This document shows, piece by piece, positions 42,272 through 54,120 of a stretch of 64,000 bases of DNA. Origin of the DNA: Isoetes taiwanensis. Its lineage: Eukaryota > Streptophyta > Lycopodiopsida > Isoetales > Isoetaceae. Position 1 is the stretch's first letter. Each line of letters opens with the position of its first letter. Under the pieces are notes generated by a model. It was not told the origin of the DNA, searched no databases, and worked only from the letters and a program-made list of their open reading frames with translations. The translations under genes and the position numbers were made by a program. The stretch covers positions 19,142,386 through 19,206,385 of the forward strand of contig JAJEKV010000003.1 of assembly GCA_021234155.1 (NCBI GenBank), written 5' to 3'.

Positions 42272-43144
42272 GTTTTTGCAAAACTCCAAGCATTTCTTGC
42301 TGCTACTAGCCATGATGCAATCGTCTACATACAGAGCAATAATGCAAATATTATTCCCTTCTTGGAATTTGTAAAGATTGTTGTCATTCTTCAATCTTGC
42401 AAATCCTTGTTCTTTCAGAAATGAATCCGTGCACAAGTACCATTCCCTAGGTGCTTGTTTCAGCCCATATACAACTCTACATAATCTCCATACCTTGTCA
42501 GAATCTTGCTCAAAGCCAGGCGCTTGATACATGTATATTTCTTCATCCAGTTTTGCATTCAAGAATGTTGTTTTGACATCCATGTGATGTAATTCCCAGT
42601 TCTGAGCATTTGCAATTGCAAGTAGGATTCTTAAACTGGTTAGTTTCACAATTGGAGCAGATATTTCTCCATAATCTTCCCCTTTTCTCTGTGTAAATCC
42701 TTTTGCAACTAGTCTGGCCTTAAATCTTTGACTCCCATCTGCATTAGTTTTAATTCTGAATATCCACTTGTTGTCCACAACATTTTTCTCTTTTGGATAG
42801 TCCACTAATTCGTATGTTCCTGTACGTTTGAATGAATCAATTTCCTCAAGCATGGCTGCCATCCATTCATTCTTTTCTTTGGAATTTACAGCCTCCTCAA
42901 ATGAATTTAGTACATTTATGTCTTCTAGCAATGCTAATATTTGCTCCAGATCATCATACTCATGTTGCCTTTTATTAATTCTCATGCTTTTTCCATCTTC
43001 ATATCTGCCATACTGCCCTTCTCCAACACCAGCAGATTCCTTCAATCTTTCTACTTGAGTTTTTTTCTTTTTGGCGGGTGCATGCTCAGCAGGTTGCTCG
43101 AATGAGGAACCACTTCTAGCATCATTTGGATTTAATACATTCAT
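42272..43144 (-). pseudogene. Copia-1 RT N-terminal part
   Basis: AMLEEIDSFKRTGTYELVDY, NVVDNKWIFRIKTNADGS, RFKARLVAKGFTQRKGEDYG, LHHMDVKTTFLNAKLDEEIY, KAPREW-type block and catalytic ALYVDDCIMAS. Interrupted after EFCKN by the solo LTR. Confidence 0.92.
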
Positions 43145-43189
43145 TCTTTCCTCTTCATTATCTGAATCAACATCAAAGTTTACATGCTT

Positions 43190-43895
43190 TTATTTTTCTG
43201 ATTTTGTCACTGTTATATCTGCTGCAGCAAATTTTCTAAAATTGTGTCTATGTTTGTAGAGAGTAGTTTCATCAAATATTATATCTCTGCTGACAATGAT
43301 TTTGTTTGATTCAGGTATGTACATTCTGAAGCCCTTTGATTGCTCATCATAACCCACGAGATAACCAATGTTGGCCTTGTCATCCAGTTTACTTCTTGTT
43401 TCTTTGGACACATGAATGTATCCTAAGCAGTCGTATACTTTGAACATGTTATAATCAATGTTAACCCTGTTTGATGACCATGCAAGCTCTGGAATATTTC
43501 CATGCAATGCTGCAGAGGGAATTTTGTTTTGTATCATAGTTGCTGTTCTTAATGCTTCTTCCCACAATTTATTTGGCAGACCAGAGCTTTTAAGCATTGA
43601 TCTCACGGCATCCAGAAGTGTTTGATTCTTTCTCTCTGAAACACCATTCTACTGTGGGGTGAATCTGCAAGTTAACTGCCTTTTGATTCCACGAGCCATA
43701 CAGAATTGTTTAAATTTTGTAGAGAGATATTCGCTGCCTCTATCAGATCTAATACATTTAACCTTTCTTTCAGTTTGTCTCTCTACTTCTGAAACAAACA
43801 ATTTTAGAGCATCTAGAGCCTGATGTTTTCTAGTCAAGCAACAGCATTTACATTTTCTACTAAAATCGTCAATAAAGTATCTCTTTCCAGTTCTG
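43190..43895 (-). pseudogene. Copia-1 integrase
   Basis: Core with CIRSDRGSEYLSTKFKQFC, the TPQ-stop-NGVSERKN region (TAG at 43653 region instead of Gln) and C-terminal AWSSNRVNIDYNMFKVYDC, IGYLVGYDEQSKGFRMY. At least two stops and one frame change. Confidence 0.88.
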
Positions 43896-43897
43896 CT

Positions 43898-44575
43898 TTA
43901 GACATTCAGAGGTCCACATAAGTCTGTGTGGATGAGATCAAGTATTCCATGTGCTTTATGCTTCGATCTCTGAAATGGCAATCTGCTTATCTTTCCTAGT
44001 ATGCATCCTTCACACATAATCTGTTTATTTTGATCTTCTTCTACTTCTTTACATTCCAACAAACCTTTTTTCACCATAAATTTGACATTGTTACAATGCG
44101 TATGAGCTAGTCTATTATGCCATATTTCCATGTTTGGAATCATAACAGCATTTATGCTGTCCAAAGTCACGTCATTCAGCTGAAACAAATTACCAATGCG
44201 TTTTGCGAAAAATCTCAAATCATTATTCATAAACACTTTACATTCTTGCTTGTCAAAGACAAGTTTATATCCAAGATCGACCAACTGACTTACTGAAATC
44301 AAGTTCTTTATTAAACTAGGCACACATAAGACATTTTGAATGTCAACAACATTTCCTTCCAAATCAAGTAGCTGCAGCAGTCCACAACCTTTAATTTGCT
44401 GCATCTCCCCATTTCCGACCTGCACATGTTTAGATTTGGCTGCTATCACATTCTTGAGAATATCAGTTGAGGTAACTACTGATCTCTCAGCTCCGCTATC
44501 AACTATAATTGCACCATGCTTATTGTTAGTGTCTTTGTCAAACTTAGAATCAGCAACGTATGAATTGTATGATAC
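43898..44575 (-). pseudogene. Copia-1 protease and pre-integrase zinc domain
   Basis: Protease site IIVDSGAERSVVTSTDIL, then LDLEGNVVDIQNVLCVPSL and LVDLGYKLVFDKQECKVF. HHCC: WHNRLAHTHCNNVKFM ... CEGCILGKISRLPF. Ends at a TAA after GPLNV. Confidence 0.9.
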
Positions 44576-44935
44576 GATACATATTTGCCGTATAAAACGT
44601 AAAAAATACGGCAAAAAAAAATTCCGGCGTCGGAAGATTTTCGGCGTCTGAAAAACAACGCGGAAAGCCGCGACGCTGAATTTTTCGCGTCTGTGATCTG
44701 AAGGTTTCAGCGACGCATTTTTTTTTTTTTTGCAGACGCGGTTTTGACTATTTCGCGTCGACGCGAAAAATTTTCACAGACGCGGCTTTCCGCGAAGCTT
44801 TTCGCGTCAGACGTGAAATTTTTTTTTTTTCGGGCGGCGTGAGGTTTTAATACGTTAAATACGTATTTTATTAAAAAATACGTATTTTTTTACTTTATAC
44901 GTCAGGAATTTTAATTTTGTACGTATAGAACCTAT
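44576..44935. mobile_element. Foldback-like insertion in copia-1
   Basis: About 350 bp between gag and protease, foreign in composition: many CGCGTC/GACGCG and ATACGTATTTT motifs, T-runs of 10-15. Inverted repeats such as ACGCGGAAAGCCGCG against GACGCGGCTTTCCGCG, and CGCGTCTGTGA against TCACAGACGCG. Exact ends not found. Confidence 0.55.
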
Positions 44936-45917
44936 CCCTGCTCTTGTTCAGACTTTGCATGTTCTTCCCTAGCAAAATGAATGCCACTGGTACGTCCTCT
45001 CCTTCGTGGTCCTCTTCCTCTTTGAGTAATACCTCTGCCCCTTCCTCTATTGTTTCTTCTTGGACTGGAACATTTTGCTGCTATATGGCCTTTTCCGCCA
45101 CAATTATAGCATGTCAACTCATCATTAAGTTTAGGACAATTAGGCTTAACGTGCCCAGGCTCATGGCAATAATAACATGTCCCCTTTTCAAAGCTTTGCT
45201 TTTTTCCCTTTCCAGCATAAAGTATTTCAGCAGAATCATCTTCTGACTTATTTATTTTTTTCTGTTCTACTTCTGTCCTCAGCATGCTCTCTGCTCTTGT
45301 TCTTGTTTTAGCGGCATTCCTTATTAGCACGACCAATTGATCATTATCTGAAACAGCTCTAGCAATTGAGAGTACTTGGTACCTCTCATTAATATTCACA
45401 CCAGCCCCTTCTAAATCCGCTATAATATTATCAAACTTATTGAAAAAATCAGATATATCATCATCATCATGGAACTTTAATGATCTCAGCTCATTTTCAA
45501 GAACTTCTATCTGAGAAGAGGTCCTAGCTTCATAGTGTTTAAGTAAATATGACCACGTCTGGCGAGGAGTCTTACCTCTGAGTTTAAGCATTATAGTTGG
45601 GCCAACTTTGCTGCAGATTATCCCTTTTACTTCTTTGATTTTGGCAGATTGGGTTGCAGCTCCTGAATTGACTCCTCTTCCACCATGAGCAGCTTCATAG
45701 TTGCTTGAAGATCCTCCTACTGCACCAGCTGTTGAGCTTGCACCACTAGCTGCAGATGTTTCACCCTCGCCATTATCTGCACCATTTGGATAACAAGTTC
45801 CCATAAGTCTTCCACCTCAAGAATATGCATTATTTGGTCTTTCCATATTTGAAAACCTGCTCCCCCTTTATACACTTCAACTGCGCTCAGCAAACTTGCT
45901 CCAAAATGACTTGCCAT
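44936..45917 (-). pseudogene. Copia-1 gag
   Basis: Starts MASHFGASLLSAVEVYKGGA at 45917 with the FQIWKDQIMHILEVEDLWEL block; frameshift at about 45800. Then TPRQTWSYLLKHYEARTSSQ, DDDISDFFNKFDNII and two CCHC knuckles (CYYCHEPGHVKPNC and CYNCGGKGHIAAKC). Arg/Gly-rich end. Confidence 0.9.
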
Positions 45918-45939
45918 TATTAAAATGACAGGATTTAGC

Positions 45940-45954
45940 AACTCTGATGCCAAA
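45940..45954 (-). other. Primer-binding site of copia-1
   Basis: The minus strand reads TTTGGCATCAGAGTTG next to the 5' LTR, a slightly diverged initiator-Met primer site. Confidence 0.75.
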
Positions 45955-46484
45955 TGTGATTGATGGATCTCAAATTCCAACAAACAAGATGGCTTCTCAA
46001 CTCTAGACTTTAGATAATGAATTGAACCTTCTCTCAACAATGAACATTCAAACTAAGATATCAGAGTTAAACAAGTTTTATCCAATGGTTCAATGGTCAA
46101 AATTCAAATTCCTTTGTTACTGTAGCAATGGGATTGAAGCAACAACGAACTCCTCCTAGATGCACTATTTCAATGCCGATCTGATCCAATCTGACTGCTC
46201 CTTGGCCGATATGCCCCAAACCATCTCAAATTTATTGCACACTTCATCCTCTTATCACAATTCCGATCGGTCAGGCTAGAAGCTGGCCTTACTATTTTCT
46301 CTCCATCTTCTTTGCCTAATTCTCATTTGGCCAGGTGTCCGCCCATATACCATAGACCTTAGAAAAGTTTAAGGCATATCGGATCAACTTATTTTCATCA
46401 ATATAACCATGCTACAACCTTATTCAAACTTTACCTCAGCCAGAAATTTAAGATGAATTATCAACTGCATGCCCATATTTCACA
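45955..46484 (-). repeat. Copia-1 5' LTR
   Basis: 530 bp, close partner of 39154-39660; the length difference is a ~20-bp indel (AAAAGTTTAAGGCATATCGG region). Confidence 0.92.
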
Positions 46485-47518
46485 AGTACAAGGGGTTCTA
46501 CCCCGGGTTCAGACTCTAGGGGGTCGACTGATGGTCAAGGCCTCAAGAAAACAATAGACAGAGGTATAACATGGCGTTGGCTGGCATAGAACAATGGCTA
46601 GGGTAGTCCACTCCATCTGCCCCGCCTGTGCATACTTTGCAGATAGGCTGAAACATGCTATGGCGTGATTGTAGCCTTCCAGAGACGCAATCTCATGGAA
46701 TCACCCTATGAGACTACTCAAGTTTATATCTCCCTGGTCCGATGAGGCAGGTCAGGGAGGCATCCCCTCCCGGGGCATGATGGATCCCTGGTTATGTTAG
46801 AGGACACGTGCCACATCAGCAACCCCCGCATCCATACCCCACTTACTGCCCTAAATCTAAAGGCCGCTCAACGTGCCCATTCGAGCCCCAGGACGTCCAT
46901 ATAGGCACTCATCCTGCGTCCCAAGGAGTGTCAGACCCATATCCGGCCCTCTTCAGTGACCGACTATAAGCCTAGCACATTGTAAAAATCATGTAGCCAA
47001 GCTAGGCAAGATCCCACTCCTGTTTCACCATCATACCCGTTATCTGGTGTCGAATCACAACATACATGCTGCAATTATTGGGTCTTAAGGGTTCTAGCTA
47101 GAGATATATCTACTATTAGGAAGCTTTCAGGTCTCTACCCACCCTTAACCCCCAACATACAGGAGGAACAGAAAGAGAGAATATAATCATCCATAAAGTA
47201 ACCATCCTCATCTTAACGGTACATAATAGAGAGATGCAGAATTAAGGGTAGATACCCAATTTGGACCCTATTCTTAGCAAGTTCCCCCTGGCCAATCGAT
47301 TTGGGCCAGGTGGCACTCCCTAATTAGCTGACTTTTGCTAATCATTTTATTAATTAGCCTAGTTAGGCTATTTAACTTATTAACAATTTACCATAGCTAA
47401 TAAAAGCCCTTTGGGGTTAACCCAAGTTATCCCCTAATGACCCAAAAGGATCTACTTATACCCTGGTGATGTGTCATAGTATGTATACATATATTGTATA
47501 AATACGTGGAACGTCACA
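46485..47518 (-). repeat. E2 3' LTR, second piece
   Basis: Resumes AGTACAAGGGGTTC after copia-1 and ends AACGTCACA at 47518. Similar to the solo LTR 40614-42271. Confidence 0.88.
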
Positions 47519-48059
47519 TTCTCCCCTCCTTGAAATAATATTGTCCTCAACATTGGGATTAGTTTAATAAGAAAACAATTAAATTAGAGAAAATAAACTT
47601 ACTTCATAATGTAATACAGAATTACATAAGTGATCGATGATCAGAGTTCTTTTAGGACTCGAGTCCATTAATAAATAACAATACAGATTATCAACTCAAA
47701 ATTATAGGGAAAACACACATGTAGATACACTGAAACAATAAGAGGCGGCCCCAGACAAGGCCTGGATTCTTCTGCAGATATCACAGTACACGCTACTGGC
47801 TTGGAGAGTTACGGTACATCAATACTAATAAATAATTAAGATAGTGTGATTGAAGGGACCACCCCCTTAAAGAAAGAAAGAAATAGGAACGTAGGAAATC
47901 CTATCATGCCTAAGGGTTGCATTCCGTCTCGGCGTAAGGATGGCAATGTTCCCATTATAGCCGTAGACAAATGCGTCCTATCATGAATACCTATATGCCC
48001 ATTTCCCCATCTAGGATGCATCTAACCCAACCTCTTATGATCGCTGTCGGATCAAACAC
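47519..48059 (-). other. E2 purine tract and 3' UTR
   Basis: The minus strand has GGAGGGGAGAA directly before the LTR. The rest is non-coding as far as I can read; it shares a CGGCGTAAG block with E1. Confidence 0.55.
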
Positions 48060-48242
48060 TCAGATGACGCCTGCCGGATCCCTAATGCAGTGCTTCCCAT
48101 TAGAGTTGGAGTCGATCGCATCATGAATGGTTCGGCCTTGGCTTTGCCACATGAAGTCCGGGTAAGCCTTGTCCAAATCCGCTTTAAGAACCCAGGTTGC
48201 GTCTTCTGTTGATAAGTGTTTCCACTTAACCAAATACTGCAA
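48060..48242 (-). pseudogene. E2 chromodomain
   Basis: QYLVKWKHLSTEDATWVLKA followed by PDFMWQSQG is the conserved strand-helix of the chromodomain found at the integrase C terminus of plant chromoviruses. Such domains bind methylated H3K9 in characterised elements. The first aromatic-cage strand is upstream in another frame. Confidence 0.8.
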
Positions 48243-48579
48243 TATTTAAGTTATGTGGGTCTGCTTATATGCACGATCAAGGAGAGCCTCAGGCACAATC
48301 TCCAAGTGATCCTGTCATCTCCAGAAGTGTCAGGGTATCAAGGATCTCTTCCGGATCGGGTGTGTGCTTCTTGAGAAGGCTCATGTGAAAGACTTTATGA
48401 ACCTTCAAATGTGGGGGTAGATTCAAAGGGTCCCGCCCATTTAGGTGCCAGCTTCTTGCAATTTCCAATTTTGAGGGCTTCACCTTAATCTTTATCCATA
48501 CAAACTCACCAACTTGAAATTCCCATGGTGTCCAATGCCAATCAGCAAGGCTCTTTTGCCGAGTTCTGGCAGCTAACAA
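48243..48579 (-). pseudogene. E2 integrase C-terminal domain
   Basis: ARTRQKSLADWHWTPWEFQV, GEFVWIKI and LKVHKVFHMSLLKKHTPDP, standard between integrase core and chromodomain. Confidence 0.82.
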
Positions 48580-48726
48580 ATACTCTCGAACTTCTTAGAC
48601 TAGGCCCTGCATATCTGTAAGAAACTTCTGAGAAACTTTGACCTTAGAAATTGGACTATGCTACGTGTTTGGAGTAAGGCATTGATAGACATAGTTGATC
48701 ATAAAAGGAGACATCCTTGAAGACTC

Positions 48727-49270
48727 TTATTTAGTATTGTTATACGCAAACTCCACCAAATGGATATAATCTGCCCATTGGGATTGCTTGTTCCAGACAT
48801 AGTTACGTAGCATATCTTTGATTATGCGATTGGTACGCTCCATTTGGCCATCTGTCTGCGGGTAGTAAGCTGTGCTCATGGCAAGTTTAGTTTGAATAGT
48901 GCTAAAGAAATCCTTCTGAAATGCACTAACAAACTTAGAATCCGGGTCCGATATAAGGTACGGGGCATCCCATGGAGACAGAATATCTCCCTTGTTGAAC
49001 AACAAGGCGGTGTCTAATGCAGTATCCATAGTTCGACATGGCAAGAAATGCGCCATTTTGGAAAGCTTGTCAACCACAACCATCAATGCATCAAAGCCCC
49101 TTAGAGTGTGTGAAAGCTCCACGATGAAATCCATGGTAATAACTTCCCACTTTGCATTTGGAACATCTAAGGGCTGCAATTCCCCTAGAATACGCAATTG
49201 TTCCGCCTTTGTTTATTGACATACTTGGCATTGCTTAATAAATCGGGCAATGTGCTTCTTCATCCCTGGC
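48727..49270 (-). pseudogene. E2 integrase core
   Basis: CQVCQ-type zinc remnant at about 49230; then WEVITMDFIVELSHTLRGFD, LISDPDSKFVSAFQKDFF and TDGQMERTNRIIKDML provide D, D and E of the catalytic triad. One frameshift before the C-terminal domain. Confidence 0.85.
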
Positions 49271-49453
49271 CAAAAATAGCTGGAGCGGATTTTAAAATAC
49301 CTCGTCATAGATCCTGCATGTCTCGCTATAGGACTGTTATGTGTGTTGTAGAGAATGAATTTGCAAACTCCTGATGTCTTGGGGATATATAAATTATTAT
49401 TACAATATAGAAGATTACCTTCTTTCTTATAATGGCAGAAAGCTTCCCTCTCC

Positions 49454-49975
49454 TTAATCCGTTCTGGCTTCTTTAGATAGACTTTGCCATATTTCTTGAA
49501 ATTTAAGATCCGTAGGAAGAGTCTGTTCTATCTGCTTACCAAACTCACTGGTGAGAGTGGAAATTGCATTACAATGCATTCGGGTGACCAATGGATGCCT
49601 AGAGAGAGCATCAGCAACAAAGACTACATCAAAATCATACTCCTCCAGAAATTCCATCCATCGTCGCTGTCTAAGTTTGAGGTGAGGTTGCGTAAAAATG
49701 TATTGGAGACTTTAGTGATCCGTATCCAACTGGAATCGTCCCCCAAGCAAGTAATGTCTCCATATACACAAGGCACGCACAACCGCAAGTAATTCCTAGT
49801 CATGCGTTGGGTATCGTTGCTCCACATCATTCTAGAATCATAGGCGATTACCCTAGAGCATTAATACTTCGCCTGTAGCGATTTTACTGGCGTCTGTGGC
49901 AACCCACTTATCTTTCTGAGGATCTGGCACGGTAAGAACTGGAGCGATTATCAAGGCATCTTTCAATGACTAAAA
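49454..49975 (-). pseudogene. E2 RNase H
   Basis: RYPTHD, RALCIWRHYLLGGRF, LKLRQRRWMEFLEEYDFDVV and VADALSRHPL blocks, spread over two or three frames. Confidence 0.75.
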
Positions 49976-49981
49976 TCCAGC

Positions 49982-50808
49982 CTAGACTTTCTCCTTCCAA
50001 TGTGCTATCCAATCTCTAACCTTCTCATGTTTTGTAAGGCTGGTAAGAGGTGCTACAAGCTTGGCGAAGTCCTTAATAAATTTGAAGTAATGGCCCGCCA
50101 AGCCTAGAAAACTGCGGACCCCCGACACATTTGTGGGGACAGGCCAATCTTTTACTGCCTCAATCTTGGCTGGGCCCGTTGCTATCCCTTCAGCAAAAAA
50201 ATGTGTCCCAAATAATCGACCTTGGTGGTCGCAAACCTGCACTTAGAAAACTTGGCATAAAGTTGATGGCGTCTCAATTTCCATAGATCCATCCCGAAGA
50301 TGACGCTCATGGTCAAGAATATGAGGTAAATGAGGTCTTCTAAGTTTTGGGGTAAATGAAGATATCATCGAAGAAAATGATGAAAAAGTCATCAAGGTAT
50401 TCGAGAAAGACATCGTTCATCAATGTCATGAATGTAACAGGAGCATTAGTTAGCCCAAATGGCATAACAATAAACTCATAGTGCCCATAACATGTCCGAA
50501 AAGCGGACTTAGTAGATGTCATCCTCTTTAATTCTTATCTGGTGATATCCTGAGCGAAGATCAATCTTTGTAAAGTACCTGGCCCCTTGTAATTGATCCA
50601 TCAAATCATCAGCGTGCGACAGAGCATACTGATTCCTAATTGTGTGCTTATTCAATTGTCTGTAATCAATGCACATTTGTAAGGTCCCGTCCTTCTTCTT
50701 TACAAACAAAATAAGGGCACCAAAAGGCGATACACTTGGCCGAATGAATCCCAACTTAAGAAGCTCTTGCAGCTGCTTTTTAAGCTCTGCCAATTCCGGT
50801 GTACTCAT
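49982..50808 (-). pseudogene. E2 reverse transcriptase
   Basis: [70 protein letters not shown], catalytic [12 protein letters not shown] and VRSFLGLAGHYFKFIKDF, with frame changes near 50520 and 50250. Confidence 0.88.
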
Positions 50809-51565
50809 TCGTACGGAGCCTTACTGGTAGGTTTAGTACCTAGTTCCAAGGTGATTCACATTCCACGCTCGGAAGGGTGGCAATCTATGAATCTCATCCG
50901 AAAAGAGGCCGTGGAATTCTCGAAGTACGGCAGCTATTGCCGTGGGCAAGCCCTCAATAACTTCTTCATGTTTGGACTTCTTGACCTCTACTGACGCAGG
51001 TCTAACAATGCAGGCAACCTGATACCTCTTGATGGCTTTATCCAACTGATGCAATGAAATACATGCATAATTGGAATAACTGGTTTACCTGCTATAGTGA
51101 TACTACGAGCTCCATTAGCTGCGTTAAAGGTGAATTCTCGTTTTTCACAATCAATGTTTGCCTTTGCAGCAGCCAAGAACTCCATATCCACAATGAGATC
51201 GTACCGACCGATATTCATAATTTTGGCCCCTAAAGCAACGGGTGCTCCTGGCAACTGAATATTCAAATTAATGCGTCGACCTGAGTATGACGCACGGCTC
51301 CGCTAGCTAGCATAACTGGACGTGGCTTTGACTTCAAAGGAGTAAGCTATAAGACTTCGGTCATTCTAGGTGAGGCAAAATTGTGTGTATTATACATGTC
51401 CATAGGGATGACAAAAGGTTTACGGTCTACTTGGCCAACCGTGGATATGACAGATGGTTGACTATCTGCTTGGCCTATTTCAATAGCAGTATAAATGTGG
51501 GACTCACCTTGTATATAGTCTGGTGCCTCGTCATCAACAACCACTGGAGGTTCATATGGGGCCAA
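50809..51565 (-). pseudogene. E2 protease and linker
   Basis: PEYIQGESHIYTAIE-like start (51565), then MDMYNTHNFASP where the catalytic Asp-Thr-Gly-Ser has become Asp-Met-Tyr-Asn, and NIGRYDLIVDMEFLAAAKAN. The same layout as E1 but catalytically dead. Confidence 0.8.
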
Positions 51566-51790
51566 AAGATCGTCTCAATTCACTTCGTCAAGGGCAGCTT
51601 GAGCAGCCTGAATAATATAGATGCAATCCTGCATATAGTGTTCTGGTCAGAAACATCGAAACCAGGCCTTATCTCTTCGTAACTTCTCACGAGCTTCCCT
51701 TGGAATTGCTTGTAAAATGTCTAGGATAGCTTCTGTGGTACTAGCAGACTTATCTGCTACATTAAAAGAAACTTTCTTGTCATGAACCAA
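51566..51790 (-). pseudogene. E2 gag C-terminal remnant
   Basis: The minus strand reads DKKVSFNVADKSASTTEAIL and IPREAREKLRRDKAWFRCF, a gag tail with a spoiled zinc knuckle. The stretch 51791-52100 to its right has no recognisable feature. Confidence 0.5.
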
Positions 51791-52764
51791 CTGATGGGGG
51801 AGGTCCTGGAGTAGGAGAGCATCCCCAATAAGGTGTATAGTTGTTGTTCTGGCAATGCCACCTCATCATGTGGCATTGAATGCATTCAATACACGTGGCA
51901 ACATCTGGGCCAAGCACATTCAATGGCCCAAATCAATTTGGCTTAAGCTGCCCCTTTGATGTTCCAATACTTTGAGGTGTCGCTGCATGGACCATCGATC
52001 TCATATCTGGACGGCTCACACGGAGACATCTCAAAGTACTAGAACAAAGGGGGTGCTTATATATATAAGAGATATAATAGTCTAGAGGTCAAAATTTCTG
52101 TATTCTATTCAAAATATATACAACAAAATGCTTTACAAAATGACTTTGGAGAAGACAATGCTGGATAAGTAATCATCACATGTTTGAGCGGGCAACAGCT
52201 TATCTGATGGGAAATTGTAGCCAGACACAGTTAAAAGGATAAGCAGAACTAGACCTAAGCAAATGATACATTGTGAAGACCTTAACCGCCGAAATATTAT
52301 TATTATAAGGTTAATGGTTAGTGATTAAGTTTAATGGTTATGTCTATCCATTAGACCAATTATGGTAAAAGTTTTCGATGGAATAAGGAGGAGGCAAATA
52401 GCATTTCAAGTTGGAAAATTTGCTGAGAACAAGGATGCTGAGACACAATGCCTATAGAGGACGGATCGATGCCTGCTTGGCCGGATCTGGCCCTATAAAT
52501 AACTATAAGATGTATGTACATAATTTATCTGAAGATTGGAGTTCGTTTCGAGGTTCGCCAATATATTCGAATGTATTCAGATCATTACAATGAACTGAAC
52601 TGATATATTTAAGGTTATATTATTGTCATGGTTCTTTGCCATTAAATAGAATGTAAGGGTTGTATAGGCTTTGCACTAATATTTAAGAAGTTGATTCAGC
52701 AAAGTATTACTTAACTTCTTCGTTTGGTATCAGAGCCAGCAAAAGGGCTACAAGGTTTGGTGCA

Positions 52765-53630
52765 GGATTGTTAAGTGCAGTTGAGGTTTACAATGGAGGA
52801 TCAGGCTTTCAAGTCTGGAAGAATCAAATTCAACATATTCTAGATGTTGAAAACTTATGGAAAATTGTCGATCCTAACAATGTTGATGTGACAACTACTA
52901 ATGCAGGTGCAAGTAGCAATACTGTGGCAGCAAATCTTGCTGCAACAGAAGAAGGGGATGCAACATCTGTAACTCCTGGAAGCAGATCTATTGCAGAATT
53001 GGTGAGTGTCCAAGGAAGCATGACTCCTACAAGTACATTATCTACAAAAGTGAAGGAGGCAAGGGGAATCATTATCAGCAAAGTAGGACAACAATTTGGT
53101 TAAAATTGAGAGGTATGTTCCCTAGGCAGATGTGGTCTTATATGTTAAATCATTATGATTCTTCACAAATCGATGTGTTAGAAAAGGAGCTAAGAAACTT
53201 GAAATATAATGAGGAAGAAGAGGTATCGACTTTTTTCAATAGGTTTGACAATATTGTTGTAGATCTTGAAGCTTCAGGAGTCGATATTAGTGAGAATACT
53301 CAGCTTTCTGTTTTGATCAGAAATGTTGCAAAAACAAGGGATGAAGCAGAAAACATGTTAAGGACTGAAATTGAGCAGAATAAAATGATTAAAGAAGAAG
53401 AGAAAACTTCTGAAATATTATATGCTGGAAAAAAAAATCAAAAGAAAAAGACTGTTTGCTATAATTTCTTTGAGAGTGGCCATATAAAGCCTAATTGTCC
53501 TAAGCTTGCAAATGAGTTTAGCTGTCACAACTACAAAGGAATAAGACATATTGCAGCTAAATATCCCAGCCTAAAAGACATCCAGTTTAAAGAATATGGC
53601 AGAGGTAGGGGCAGAGGACGAGACTTTTAG
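52765..53630 (+). pseudogene. Copia-2 gag
   Basis: LLSAVEVYNGGSGFQVWKNQ, HILDVENLWKI, PRQMWSYMLNHYDSSQIDVL, EEVSTFFNRFDNIVVDLEA. The knuckles are damaged (CYNFFESGHIKPNC, CHNYKGIRHIAAKY). One stop at 53101. Confidence 0.85.
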
Positions 53631-54103
53631 AGGAAGAGCAAATTATTTTAGAAAAAAGGGAGGTGCTGCAAATTTACATATAGCTCAAGAGAGGTCTGAA
53701 TTAAATAACAAAGATGATCCTATTGATGGTGATGAGGTAAATTGCATTTGTTCTTTAAATTCTGATACAAGGCCTAATCTCAAACATTCTATGATTGTAG
53801 TTGATAGTGGAGCTGAGAGATCATAAGTACGATCCTCAGACATGATCAAAGATCATTCTTCAGCTCGTGCGAAATATGTCCAAGTCGGAAATGGAGAATT
53901 GTAATCAATTGAGGGATGTGGAATGTTGCAGTTGTTGGATCTTGAGGGCAATATTGTGAATATTGAAGATTCTTGTGTGTTCCCACTCTAATTAAAAATT
54001 TGATCTCAGTGTGCCAGTTGGTTGATCTAGGTTACAAAGTTGTCTTTGAGAAGAAACATTGTAAAATCCTTTTTGACAATAAATTAAAGTTCTTGGCAAA
54101 ATC
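53631..54103 (+). pseudogene. Copia-2 protease fragment
   Basis: SMIVVDSGAERS followed by a TAA, then in other frames LLDLEGNIVNIED and LVDLGYKVVFEK; ends at FLAK where copia-1 continues into the pre-integrase domain. Confidence 0.8.
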
Positions 54104-54120
54104 ATAGTGGTAGGGGGAGA

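Larger units (their letters stand above)
39154..46484 (-). mobile_element. Copia-1: complete but decayed Ty1/copia element
   Basis: LTRs 39154-39660 and 45955-46484 (TGTGATTGAT ... ATTTCACA), perfect TSD AGTAC at 39149-39153 and 46485-46489. Order on the minus strand is gag, protease, integrase, RT, RNase H, which defines copia. A solo LTR and a ~350-bp insertion lie inside. Confidence 0.95.
52100..54118 (+). mobile_element. Copia-2: truncated Ty1/copia element
   Basis: Primer site TGGTATCAGAGCC at 52719, gag and protease, then a jump to a purine tract (GTGGTAGGGGGAGATT, 54104-54119). Integrase, RT and RNase H are missing. The LTR upstream of 52715 includes CCCTATAAATAAC (52491) as promoter; its left end and any 3' LTR were not located. 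Related to copia-1. Confidence 0.7.
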
